Source: Vanilla planifolia
Lineage: Eukaryota > Streptophyta > Magnoliopsida > Asparagales > Orchidaceae
DNA: 64,000 bases
Direction: 5' to 3'
Assembly (NCBI GenBank): GCA_023846275.1
Contig: CM043878.1
Coordinates: 8,363,501 to 8,427,500, forward strand
Within the stretch, counting starts at the first letter, position 1. Each line of letters begins with the position of its first letter. Positions 26,301 to 37,516 of the stretch are shown here, piece after piece. The position numbers were made by a program, and so were the translations under genes. The notes beneath the pieces were generated by a model. The model saw only the letters and a list, made by a program, of their open reading frames with translations, was not told the DNA's origin and did not search any database.

Positions 26301-29300
26301 TCTTGTGAAGATAAAGATATCGACGTAGAAGAGTGACTTTAATTGAAAGGACATGATTAAAAATAAGCAAACACAAGAGAATCTTGGTGTCTTAAGAAAA
26401 AGTTCATGTAAAGTCAATTTAGATGATTTAGACATGTTAATATAGACTACTTAATATTACAATAAAAAGATATAAATTATCAAGATTCTCTCATATACAT
26501 AAGGGAAAGGAAGGCCATAAAAGATTTTGAATGAAACAATTATGAAGGGTTACATCTTTTAGAGCCTTAATGAAGAGGCACTACTAAATAGAGTAGAATT
26601 GCAACAAAGAATTCATGTAGTTGCCCTTACTCTATAAGATTAAGGCTTGTGTTATATCAATAGAACATTGAAAATACTTTACACAATATATATCAGATAA
26701 TATATAATGATGTACTTTAAGATATTCATGAAATTAACCCTTGAAGTGTTTGCATAAATCAACACAGAAGGCCAATTCAAGTGCCTTTTGAGTAGACAAT
26801 TTATTATTCAAAACTCACTTCCATAAGATCCTTAGATAAAGGCACATCTAAAGAAGATTTCAAAATAAATTTTCTGGATTTTCATTCAGCTCCTAGTTAA
26901 TAAACACTCAAAGTATGTCTTGCAAGCCAGCAACACTGCAAATGTTTTCCCAATGTTCTTCTCCCTGGAAAGGTCAAATTTTGCAATAAGGCTAACCATA
27001 ATATGGCATTGGTATAGTCAATGGACTGTAAAGTATAAGTTCAATATAAATTATCCAAACTATACATGACAGACATGACAAATTTTATATAATATTGCAC
27101 AAGTTGATTTTACTAAAAAGACATTGCTCCACCTTTTTTTGTTCTTATTAAAGGAACAACTATCATATATAAGCAAAGCAGGTGAACAAAGGATACCTGT
27201 ATTTCAAGTTGACGTTTCTTCATCTCAGCTGAAGATAATCTCTGAACATCACTTGCTTTTTCTTTCAACTTTTCGGGATCAGAATGCCCTATGTTACATC
27301 AAATAGTTAGTACAATAACAACTTTAAATTGACTTCTTGTGTTACAAAAACAAAAAAGGTTAATTGCCTAATTGACAAAGCAATTAAATTTGCAAGAAAG
27401 CATCTCAAGGTATATCATCGATTGCATGCATGCGTTTTTGAGAATTTATCCAAATTATCTCCTTAATCATTAAATGTTACCATTTGGTTAGTTTAAGAAC
27501 ATTAATATAGCTAACTAAATTTTCAAGAAATGAATGGTTCTATCACAATAACTAAAAAGAACCATGGTGTGATGACAAGCTTTTGCACTATACACTTCAT
27601 TGAGATTTCCCCAAGTAAGAAAGAATATATACACATTCAATAAGTAAGCTCCACAACTAAACTTCAGAAGATCCTATGGCAATAAACTTCCACTGTGCTC
27701 CTGACATAAGATTGGACGCTTAGTTGATTAAGTGATAGAGAATTGCAACATTATGAAACTCTTGAGTCACAACTTCATTAGGGATAAAAGAAGTCTAGCA
27801 CTTACCAATATGTGTGTGTGTGTCTATATCTATTCATATATATATGAATTTATGTTTCTTAGTCTTCCTACTATGAGTACTAATACTCATATAATGCATA
27901 CACTAAAAGCAAAATACTGTTTTACATGCCAACCTTTTACAATTCTTCTTACCTTTGTGATATCCATTAACCAAATCCCAATTGTTTGGGTCAAAGTTAT
28001 AAATCCTTGTTCTATGCAAAATACAATAAATCCAAAGTTAACAGAAATACTTGCATCAACAGTATATTGTAGAAAATCTATGATACTATTAGTTATCCAT
28101 TTTTATTTCTCTCTCTTTTGTACTTGATCTTCTAATCATTTTACTTTTGAATTATCCATCCATTGTATATGCACAAACCACCCAATCATACGTTTCCCCA
28201 TCTTAGCTTTGATATATACTATTCCACCTATCATCTTTCTTCTAACTACCTTACTTTTGTATTATCTATCTATAAAATTCTAAAGTTCTTATATCAATTA
28301 TATTGGTTATAGTATTTTAAATTTGAATTTGAAATATTATGATTAACGAAACAATATAATTTTGATTTAATTAAGTGTTTCATAATGATAATTATTAATA
28401 ACATCAAACGAGGTAAAATTACAAAATAAATGTGAAAATATAGAACTTGATAAGTGGACCTATGTCAAATTTGTTCAAAGTATTTAAGATGTCGTTTGGC
28501 ATGAAAAATACAAGAAATATTGGTTCCTAATTATAAGTTTAAATAAAAACTATATATGAATATATATCTTATAGTATCTCTTATAAGTGGTTGAGGAAAA
28601 GAGAGAACTCTTAAAAACTTTTTGAGTTTCCTAGGGGTTGTTAAGTTCACAAAAGAAGGGGAAGTGAGAACTTTAGGAAACTTGAAATCTTGAAGATGAG
28701 ATCATTTAGTGAGGAGATTTCGGAGGAAGAACCAACAATTGGCTAAAGATAAGCATTTCCTTAAATTTTCCTTTCCATTTTGAGGATCTAGTGGAATATG
28801 AGAATTGCATGTATTACAAGAGAGTTCATAGAGGATAAAGTTCATAAAATGTAACCGCTAGAACTACTGAAAGCACAAAACATAATGTAAGCATTGTGGA
28901 AAAGGAATTCAGGTTGTAAGAAAACATGTAGCTCCAGGTTGTTATCAAACAGTCAGGTGGTTCAATAAAAATAGAGAATGAGACAGTTTCTATCGGATGT
29001 TCATTGGACAGTACGATAGTCGTCTGATGCATGTTGAATGGTTTGATGAAGAGCAATTGGATAGTCCAGCAGAGTAGCATACAGTAAGTTAAGGGTTGTA
29101 AGAATGTGAATTTTGACAAAAAGGCCCCAAGTCTCTATAGAACGCATGTTAAACATTCTAACAAACATCCAATAAGGATCGGGCAGTCCAACAAATAGGG
29201 AAGAATGGCTTGATGGGAACTTGGAAAGTAATAGATGGAAACTTGGATTGATGTTATAAGCGTCCAATGCCCATTGAATAGTCATCAAACAGTTCGATGA

Positions 29301-32300
29301 AAATAGAAAAACTTGGGAGCAATTAGATGAGTCAAACACACATTGGATAATCCTATAAGAAGGATCAGATGGTTAGATGGGGCCAACGGATGGTTCGACT
29401 AAAGTAAACTTAGGTCCAATGGTACTTAAATAATGCAATTAAAATAATAGATCTAATGCATATATTTTAGAAAATAATGTATATTTTATATATGATTACA
29501 AGACAAGAAAAAAGAGGAGAAAAATATTGAACATAGACTTTTCTAGTATTTAGGTAGGCATTCGACATAGTTGTAGGGCATATGTATGATGTGATATTGT
29601 AATGATGGTATAGACTTACATGAGACGTTGTTATAAGATACCTAGAATACAATATGATGTATGTATAATGTAATTGAAACTGAATGTATTGTAATGATAA
29701 ATGAGAGCATGCAAATTGTTTAATACTTGTATGAATAGAAATGTATGATATATTTGGGTACAATATATAATATCATGTGAAATGCAAGTAAAGGAAATAG
29801 TAAATCTTATCAAATAGAAGGGTAGCCTACCAATGAATGAGAATGTTGATAATAAAACTTGCTAGAGAGTGCTAAATTTAATAAAGGAGAAATGAAAAGC
29901 ATAAAGAACATATGATTGTTTCTTTATGCTTATGAATGATACATGTTATGAATATTTGTATTGAATTATAACCTTATGTGTAATATGAACCAAATTGCAT
30001 TTGTTATGATTGTGTAACTATGCCTACTAAGCATGCAATGATGACTCAATCTATGTTTGACAATTATATCTTTAAGTACATGAGATGGACAACAAGAAAA
30101 ATAGGACTATTATAAGCTATAAGGCGAGACTAGAAATTTAGCATAAGACTTGTGAATTAGAAAGGCATGCTAATGTAATTACCTTATCAGACATGTCAAG
30201 TGTTGTAATTTTTATGTATCAACTATAAGACTTAATGTATAAACTTTTATATTCCTCTATAAGAAAATTACAAACTTTGAATGTCTTTAACTAATAATGT
30301 TTAATATTTTGCATCATTCTAACTATTATTAAAACATGTATGCGTATGTGAGGAAGGATTTAAATGTCAAAAATATCGAAATTAATATGAATGCATTTGC
30401 TTTGAAGTAGTGTTGATGTTTGTGACACCTGGGTATTGTCGAGACTAAAATTATAGCTTTAATATTAAAGCAGGCTAGTTGCATTAGTATAACATGAGTT
30501 GGGTAAATAAACATAATGGGAAAATACACATACATTAGCACTGTCATGTTATATAATGATCTCTATTGATTACTGTTTAATTATACATTGTATATGAAAT
30601 ACAATTAACTATATTGTACTAAACTACTATGTGGCTCGAATGACATGATCCCTCTGTCACCCCAGATGAAAGGAGTGATCTTATAGTTCTTGCATTGTGA
30701 AGATGCATTGTTAGATGCTCCATTTTTCCATTGAAGCCAAACCTCAACGATAGTTGTCCATACATTAATAAGGGGCTCAAGATTCTTGAGAAGTAGTTGT
30801 GGGGGAGTGAAAGCAGAAAATGTATCTTAGAAAAAAGCACATAATGGATCCTTAAGATTAGCATAACAAGAAAGAATCAAGGATTAATAAAGAAGGCCAA
30901 AAGAACAACCCAAAACTAGGCAAGATTTGCTACTAGATGAGCTAGTAAATATAATTCTGACAATAAGAGAAGATGGTCAAACTTTTTCTAACAAAAAGAC
31001 AGAAAAACAACACATAAGATAGTACTTATAGAATTATAAGAAATGAAAAATTCAAATGCATATGATAAAAAGGGATGATTCATTAAGCAAGTGTATACTT
31101 ATGGGATGCACATCTATAATTTATTAAAAAAAATGATAGCTTAAAAATATGTATTAATTATCACAAATTAAATAGAATCACTGTGAAGAATAAATATCCT
31201 CTGATCAAAATTAATAATTTTTTTATCAATTATAAGGGATTATTGTATTTTTTAAAATTGATCTACATTCTAATTATCATCAATTGAAAATCAAGAAAAT
31301 TGATATTCCAAATACAACTTTCAAAAATAGATATAAATAGTATCAATTTTTGTCATTGCCCTTTGAATTGACATCCTCTTAATAACATTCATGAACCTAA
31401 TGTATAAGATATTTAGATATTAACTAAACCAAGAACAAAAAGGAGAATACAAAACATTTAAATAAGGTGGTGTAAAAATTAAAAACACTAATTGTATGCT
31501 AAATTATCTAAGTGTAGCTTTTGGTTGCCTACTATAATTACTATACCTATCATTTACCTAAAACTAATATTGAATTTTAGATATATAATGATGATTTATT
31601 GCAAAAACTAGGGTATGTATTTATGCAAAATGAGAAGGTGATTACATACGCTTTTTAGCAACGAAAACGATACAAAAAAATCATACAATTCAAGGCCTAG
31701 AGTTTACTATTATTTTTTCACACTAAAGATATAGATGCAATATTTGTATGGCACAAGAAGTTAGGTGTTCATAGGTCACCAGAGTATAAAATATCTAGTT
31801 ACAAAGAGTTGAATCTAAGACAAAAAAAGACTTGAAATTTAAGCCTATGGCAAGTCTAATTATGGAGACAAATCATTTGAAGTTAAATGCTAAATATTAA
31901 CTAATAAAAAGAATTTTTCTCAACTGATGATCATAATAAATTGACTGCAAGCTATGACAGAAACACGTCTAACATATCAAGGTTAAAATATTTGAAAGAA
32001 AGAGATTGAATTCAACTTGAATAAAGATGGAGTCCTATTTTTTCCTTTTAAAAATGTGTATTTCATTAGTTGATGAATAGAAATAAATTTTAATGAAAGA
32101 AGCTCATGAGACTAAATACATTATATATCTAGGAATGACAAAGATGTACTAGAATATGAAGTAAAACTTTTAGGGACCTGGCAATGAAAAAAGATGTGAA
32201 TGACTATTGAACAAATGTTTAACTTGTCAACAAATAAAAAGTGAGCAACAAACACCAATTATCTATAGGTTTTGATGTGGGATTTCCTAGAACTAGCCAA

Positions 32301-33625
32301 GGCTATAATGTTATATAGGTAGTCATGGATATGCTGACAAAATTAGCACAATTCTTTTTTATCAAGATTACATTTTTCACAAAAAAGCTATCAAGATTAC
32401 ATGTTGATTAGATTATGAGATTATATAAAATACTTATAACAATATTAATAACTATTTATAGTTTACATCCCAATTATGAAAAAAAGTTCATAAAATATTT
32501 GAAATTTAACTAAAATTTAGCATAATATTTCATTCTCAAACAGATGGTCAAACTAAGAGAATCATAAAACATTAAAAGATATACTGAGATTTTATATGCT
32601 TGACCTTAGTGATAGTTAGAATGAGTACAAAACTCTAATGAAATTTACCTATAATAATTGCTATTATGCCAATATAAAGATAGCACCACATGAAGCACTA
32701 TATAGTAGGAAATAGCAATTGCCATTATGCCGATAAAATAAAGATAAAAACACAACGATACGATCTAAATTGATTAAGGATTATGCAAAGAAGGTCCATA
32801 TTATCAAAAAAGAGTTCCAAAAAGTGTAAAATTGGCAAAGAAAATACTATGATATCAAGTACAAAAAGATAGAACTCAAAAAAACTAAACACATTCCTAA
32901 AGATAAATTCAATAAAACGGGCAACCAAATTTAAGAAGGATAGCAAACTGAGGTCAATATATTGCACCCTTTCAAATTTCAAAGAGAATAAGCGAGGTTA
33001 CTAACCTCTATCACCTTCATTGGCAGGAGTACATGATGTATTATATGCATTCACATTAAAAAAGTATATTATTAATCCTTCAGACATTGTGTAATATGAT
33101 CCTAATATCAATGAAAGCTCAACCTAACTTGAGTTATGAAAAACCAACAATGAGGATTCTAGCCAAAAAAAAAATGAAACAATCGAGGAAGAAAAATATT
33201 TTTATGGTGAAATTACTATATTCTAATTAAACTGTAACAGAAACCACATCGAAGTTGGAAGAGGAGATGACCACAAGATACCCTGGCCTACTATGAATTT
33301 CAAAAATAAAATGCTTATGAGAGGCAAATTTGTAACATTCTAATCTCTTATAAAAATGGTATTGGATTGGAACATTCTTGATTTGTATTTGAAATATTAC
33401 TATAAATAAAACAATATAGTTTTGATTTAATTAAGTATTTTAAAATAACAATTATTTACAATATCAAACAATGTTAAAAAATTGCAAAATAAATACAAAA
33501 ATTTAAAGCTTAATGAGTGGTTTATGTTAAAATTTGTCTGACATTTCTAGGAGGTTGTTTGGTATGGAAACAATAGGGAATATAAATTCTTAAATATAGT
33601 TTCAAATAAAGGAACTAAATAAAAG

Positions 33626-33662
<37 letters not shown>

Positions 33663-36600
33663 ATCAACAACTAAGGAGAAAACAAAACCCTTAGAAGCTT
33701 CTCTACTCTTTCAAGGGTAGCTAAGTTAGCAAACGAGGGGGAAGGAAGTGAGAGCTCCTACGAGAAAGGTCGAGACCTTGAGGAGATTGTTTGTGGGGAG
33801 AATTTGGAGGGAGATCTGAAAATTGGCTAAATGTAAGCATTTTCTTAAATTTTCTTTCCCATATTTTGGATCTAGTGGATCCAAGAGTTGCATATATGAT
33901 AACAGAGTCCATAAGAGGATAAAGTTCATAAAATGCAACCATGGGAGCTATTGGAAGTCTAATAAGCAATGTAACCATTATAGAAAACGAGTTTAGCATG
34001 TAAGCAAACCTATTGTTCCATGTGGTTATTGAACGATTAGATAAAAATAGAGAATAAGCCAAAGTCTCTCTTAGATGCTCATTAGATAGACGAAGTTATC
34101 CAACAATTATCAAATGGTTCGATGAAGGGCAATTAGATGGTCCGATAAAGTAGTATAAGATATGTTACGGGTAAATAGATAATACATAAATTTTAGGAAA
34201 AAATGTCCTAAGTTTCTGTCAGATGTATGTTGGATGGTTCGACAAACATTTGATAACATCGGATGGTTCGATAGAGAAGAACAAACGATTTGGTGAAGAT
34301 TCGGAGAGTAATGGATATGGTGTTAGATAAATGCTCTAGGCGCTTGATGTCCATCGCCTAGCCATTGGACAATCCGATGGAAGTGAACAAACAGTCTGAT
34401 AAGCACTTGGATCGGATGGTGAGTCAAATGCACATATCAAACCATTTTATAAGAAGGATAGGACAATCCAATAAGCCAACAGATGGACAATCCAATTAGA
34501 GTAAACTTACAAAGATTTAATAGGTCCATGGGGGTCAAATAATGCATCTAACATAATAGAGTTATCACATTAAATATATGATTGAAAAATAATACATACT
34601 ATATCTATCATTGTAAGACAAGAAAAAAGAGAAAGAAATTGAACATAAACTTTTCTGATTTTCAAGTACACATTTTGCATAATTATAATGTAAATGTATG
34701 ATGTGATGCTTTAATAATAGTATATATTTACTTCTATACATGAGAAGTTTCTATGTTGTTTTGCTTCACATGTGATACCTAAAATATAATGTGAGATATG
34801 CATAATGTAACTGATACTAAATGTATTGTATATATAGAAAAATAATAAATACTATATGTATAATTGTAAGATAAGAAAGAGTAAGAAGAGATTAAACATA
34901 AACACTTTTGATATTCAAATATACACCCTCCATAGTTGTAATACAAATGTATGATATGATGCTTTGATATATACATGAGATGTTATGTTTTATTGGCTTA
35001 CACGTGATACTTAGAATACAACATGATGTATGTACAATATAATTGATGCTGAATACATTGCATCAATGAATGATAGCATATAAGCTATTTAATACTTGCA
35101 TAAATAGATATGTATCATATAATTGAACATAATATATAATGGCCTGTGCAATGTAAGTAAAGACAATAATAAATCTTATCAAATAGTAAGGTGACCTATC
35201 AATAAATGGGAATGACAATAATAAAGCTTATCAAAGAGTGTTCACTTAATAAAAGAAAAATAAAAAACACAATAAACATGTGATTGTTTCTTTACACTCA
35301 TAAATGATGCATGTTATAGATATTTGTATTGAATCATGACCTTACATGTGGCATGATCCAACATCCTATAATTATTCGTATGTTATAGTTGTCTTATTAT
35401 GCCTACTAAATTTATGACAATAGCTTAGCTTATGTTTAACATTTATAGCTTCAGATGCACAAAATAGACACTAAGAAATACAAGAGTATTATGACCTACG
35501 AGACAAGAATAGGAACTTAGCAAAGGGTTGCAAATTAAAAAGATATGCTTATGTAACTGCTTTATTAGACATGTCAAGTATTGTAATTTTGATGTACCAA
35601 CTATAAAACTTGATGCATAAACTTTTATATTCCACTGGAAGTATATTGTAAATTTTGAATGTCTTAAACTGATAGTATTTTAATATTTTGCATCTTTCTA
35701 ATTACCAATGAAACATGCATACATATGCAAGAAAGAATTATATATGAAAACATTGGAGTTAGCATGAATGCATTTAATTTGACATTTAATCTAAAAGAAG
35801 ATGCAGTGTTGAAGTTTGTGACATACTATAACCAAGGCTAATGTCACACCACCATCCATTATATATGCACAAATCAACTAACCATGAGTCTCACTACCTT
35901 ATATTCGATAGACAATATTCCAATGGTTTTTTTTTGTATCTTTTGCTTGTCCTACTCCTAAAAGTAGGACAAGTTCATTTTCACATTTCACTTATGAAAT
36001 CCAGCTTCTTTTTTATGCTATTCTCAGATCTGTATAACATTTTTTTTAGCAAAAAGATTCATTAGCAAACCCAACAATTGCTATTGTGTCATAAATACTC
36101 CAAATATCATTTTTTTTTGTCATTGTAGTATATTAATTAATCTTGTATAGAATTGATGGGGCATAACATATCTTAGACATGGGGAATAATTAAACATCAT
36201 ACTTAAAGAAAAAAACATTTAATTTTGGAAATTATCCTTACTAAATCTATATACTTTGCAATGCTATAACTATCAAATCCTTATGAAATATTCACGCCTT
36301 ATCATTTTATATAAAAAATAAAATTCCATGCTTACATTTTAAAATCAAAACTTTCTAGTTATGTCCTACAACATAATGAATTGTTCCAACTTGTAACTAA
36401 ATGCTTAAAAATCATATGTAATCTACTCATGGTAGTGTCATGCATGCAAACTAAATAACATCAACATTTTTCCTACTAGTATGATATTTCTTGGATAGCA
36501 CTTGTTATACATGTTTATATAGATATGCCCGCTTAATAGCTATGATGCCTTAATTCAGGGCAGTCTTAAAATAACATTAGTAGAGAATCAATGCTCATGC

Positions 36601-37338
36601 AGTACCATTTATTCTGCTCAACTCCTTATGAAGGTGAATAATTTTCCAGCTACCATGCATTCCACTTATTTTTCTATCACAATCAATTGAAAAGCAACCT
36701 TGCACTTCTTCATTCTATCCCACATTTTATGAAAATTTTCCTTGAAGAGTCAAACACGGGACTTCTGAGTAGCAATGAAAACAAATTTTACAACTGAAAC
36801 AAAGCTTCCACTCGTAAATACAAAAAATTGAAAGGTGCAACAGTTTGTGCAGATAGATAAACTACTAGTGCAACATTTATAAGGAAATATGTACTATAAG
36901 TGCCAACAGATTGAAAACAGGAAAAACCACACAAGTCCATAAAAACCATGGGCTTCTATCTATCTTCTAAGATGTACAACTATAGTGTAGGCTTACTATG
37001 CATTAAGCGCACGGTAAAATTCAACTGGTAACACGAGAGACTATACCGCTACTCTTTCTAATAATAAGAAGAAGGTTCCCACAAATACCTATCGCCCACT
37101 GCAACATGCCCTCAATAGAGGAGAATCCTCCAGTCATCTCGCCTTCCTTCTCTCCCAAGCCGTAATTATCATCGGGGTCCACTGCCGCAAGCAAATCACT
37201 ATCATCCTTGCCACTGGCCCAAAGGATCGCGCCCAAAGAGGACTTGTTGAACTGATCCTCCGAAACGGCATTCGTCGACGTTACAACAGAAAGGGTCAGC
37301 AGTAGGAACAGAATTATACAGAGAGGAGATTTGTCCAT
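14312..37338 (-). CDS. ER HSP70 (BiP) nucleotide exchange factor, SIL1/Fes1-like (At3g51980-like), complete, 8 exons
   Basis: Exons, in transcription order: 37338-37089, 27288-27197, 21389-21239, 19749-19622, 16475-16317, 16243-16055, 14617-14417 and 14332-14312. All are GT-AG and join in frame to 396 aa. The family releases ADP from HSP70; secreted members act on BiP in the ER lumen. Residues 1-24 are a signal peptide with a long Leu/Val core ending near STNA. An acidic linker follows (about 45-70), then the Fes1 N-terminal signature around MLQWAIG (78-84). The armadillo-like helical part runs from about 115 to 330. A charged, probably coiled-coil C-terminal segment spans about 340-390. The protein ends SWVPS, so there is no KDEL-type retrieval signal, unlike some SIL1 homologues. 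Resemblance to Arabidopsis At3g51980 is from memory. Introns range from 73 nt to 9.8 kb, and the long ones hold decayed transposons. The start is the only Met before the signal peptide in frame that fits the family. Confidence 0.92.
14333..14416 (-). other. Stop-free, in-frame 84-nt intron 7 of the SIL1-like gene
   Basis: The intron between coding exons 7 and 8 is 84 nt, a multiple of three, and has no stop in the reading frame. Retention would insert 28 residues, beginning VLCCNSIKL and ending FFFPKMQ, before the last six residues. The donor is GTTTTA, weaker than the usual GTAAGT, and the acceptor is ATGCAG. Splicing is favoured because the 28 residues include a low-complexity T-run-encoded Phe stretch. 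Confidence 0.7.
14618..16054. repeat. SIL1-like intron 6 with a degenerate repeat (about 15220-15740)
   Basis: The segment from about 15220 begins GGGCTGTGAACAATTCGATC, as many short plant repeats do. It includes two imperfect copies of a 41-nt unit sharing TTGGCTT and CATTTCAATTT (about 15605-15690). No terminal inverted repeat was confirmed. The rest of the intron is AT-rich without features. Confidence 0.4.
16476..19621. other. SIL1-like intron 4 (3.1 kb)
   Basis: AT-rich intron without a recognisable element. A stretch at about 17890-18070 resembles the worn repeat of intron 6 in wording (many TTGAT, GGTTC and GAATTG phrases) but was not aligned. Short open frames here are uninformative. 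Confidence 0.4.
21031..21082. repeat. Long A-rich tract in SIL1-like intron 3
   Basis: About 24 A residues are followed by further A-rich blocks broken by single G residues (poly-T in the transcript). It lies about 160 nt downstream of the exon 3 donor. It may be the tail of an old retroposed copy on the + strand, or simply slippage-prone sequence. Confidence 0.7.
23007..23532. mobile_element. Candidate inverted-repeat (MITE-like) element in SIL1-like intron 2
   Basis: A perfect 13-bp inverted repeat, TAGGCCTATAAAT (23007-23019) and ATTTATAGGCCTA (23520-23532), bounds 526 bp of AT-rich DNA. Its interior includes an AC microsatellite near 23258-23300. No open frame is present. Similarity inside the repeats is weak and no clear target-site duplication is visible, so the call is tentative. 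Confidence 0.45.
23258..23330. repeat. AC/TG microsatellite
   Basis: About 11 AC units run directly into TG units (ATGTGTGTGTGCGTG), followed by a second short TG block. Each strand can pair with itself here. Confidence 0.85.
25500..26660 (+). mobile_element. Decayed RTE-type LINE fragment in SIL1-like intron 2
   Basis: Around 25887-25940 one + frame reads CFVDDIILVNKTKELNQR, the catalytic reverse-transcriptase motif style of RTE LINEs. Further along, near 26215-26300, are pieces such as VRLAMLYGN and VKHKETNRMVLVKI. Near 26595-26645 comes a terminal RIHVVALTL piece. These match the C-terminal order of plant RTE elements, with many stops and frameshifts. The element probably begins before 25500, but no earlier domain could be placed. 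Confidence 0.65.
28270..30445 (+). repeat. Gypsy 5' LTR (approximate)
   Basis: Matches 33330-35850 in the same orientation. Shared phrases include TTGATTTAATTAAGT (near 28360 and 33422), GACAAGAAAAAAGAG (29501 and 34618) and TGTTGA.GTTTGTGACA near the right end. Sequence divergence is large, so insertion is old. The left boundary is uncertain by tens of bases. Confidence 0.7.
33330..35850 (+). repeat. Gypsy 3' LTR (approximate)
   Basis: Begins near TGTAACATTCTAA and ends near AATGTCACA, giving TG...CA ends. It is longer than the 5' copy, partly through a TA microsatellite (33631-33656) and an internal re-duplication around 34770-34960 that repeats the ATACTATAT.TAT..TTGTAAGA phrase at 34605-34625. 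Confidence 0.7.
33631..33656. repeat. TA microsatellite in the 3' LTR
   Basis: About 13 TA units, present only as a short TATATATGAATATATAT version at the matching place in the 5' LTR (about 28551-28567). Confidence 0.85.
37089..37338 (-). CDS. SIL1-like exon 1: signal peptide and Fes1 N-terminal segment
   Basis: This 250-nt exon encodes residues 1-83 plus the first base of codon 84. It begins MDKSPLCIILFLLL and ends in the MLQWAI signature, splitting a Gly codon at a GTATTT donor. An upstream Met in the same frame (37479) lies beyond a TATA-like stretch and would place non-signal sequence before the hydrophobic core, so 37338 is preferred. The exon is separated from exon 2 by a 9.8-kb intron that contains a whole decayed gypsy element. 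Confidence 0.9.
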
Positions 37339-37432
37339 TAAGCTCGTCCGAAGTGAGTAATCTAAGAATCGAAAACTTAAGACGACGAGTCGAAACGAAG
37401 AGAAGGAGCCTTGGCTACTCGTGTTCCCCCCT

Positions 37433-37440
37433 CTTTTTAT
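37433..37440 (-). promoter_or_regulatory. TATA-like box of the SIL1-like gene
   Basis: The coding strand reads ATAAAAAG here, about 95-100 nt upstream of the ATG and downstream of the ERSE. Spacing to a start of transcription about 30 nt downstream would give a 5' UTR of roughly 60-70 nt. This is a motif match only. Confidence 0.4.
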
Positions 37441-37494
37441 TTGGTACAAAACATGGAGGTCCACGAAGAAGGGTAACATATAGTTGAAATGAAG

Positions 37495-37516
37495 TGACGT
37501 GGCGACTCCGTATTGG
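37495..37516 (-). promoter_or_regulatory. ER-stress response element (ERSE) overlapping a bZIP UPR element
   Basis: On the coding strand, CCAAT (37516-37512) is followed by nine bases and CCACG (37502-37498). This is the exact ERSE-I layout (CCAAT-N9-CCACG). The second half extends to CCACGTCA (37502-37495), the core bound by UPR bZIP factors (bZIP28/bZIP60 in plants, XBP1 in animals). It lies about 160-180 nt before the ATG of the SIL1-like gene and about 60-80 nt before a TATA-like stretch. The motif match is seen directly; its function is inferred. Confidence 0.7.

Larger units (their letters stand above)
28270..35850 (+). mobile_element. Decayed Ty3/gypsy LTR retrotransposon in SIL1-like intron 1
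   Basis: Two long direct repeats (about 28270-30445 and 33330-35850) flank a 2.9-kb interior. In + frames the interior shows scattered gypsy pol landmarks, in order. Reverse-transcriptase pieces lie at about 31090-31460, RNase H pieces at about 31640-31850, and integrase pieces at about 32140-32720, including a stretch around EALYSRK near 32692-32715. Gag and protease are not recognisable, and every domain is broken. The element is inserted antisense to the gene. Exact ends, target-site duplication and primer-binding site could not be fixed. Confidence 0.8.

Noticed and set aside
27732..28127. 131-codon open frame, + strand, in SIL1-like intron 1
   Set aside because: Low-complexity T-rich sequence with VCVYIYSYIY-type composition and no family signature.
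28826..29339. Minus-strand open frames inside the gypsy LTRs (also 33721-34062)
   Set aside because: Both lie in matching LTR positions and encode similar hydrophobic strings by common descent of non-coding LTR DNA. They are antisense to the element.
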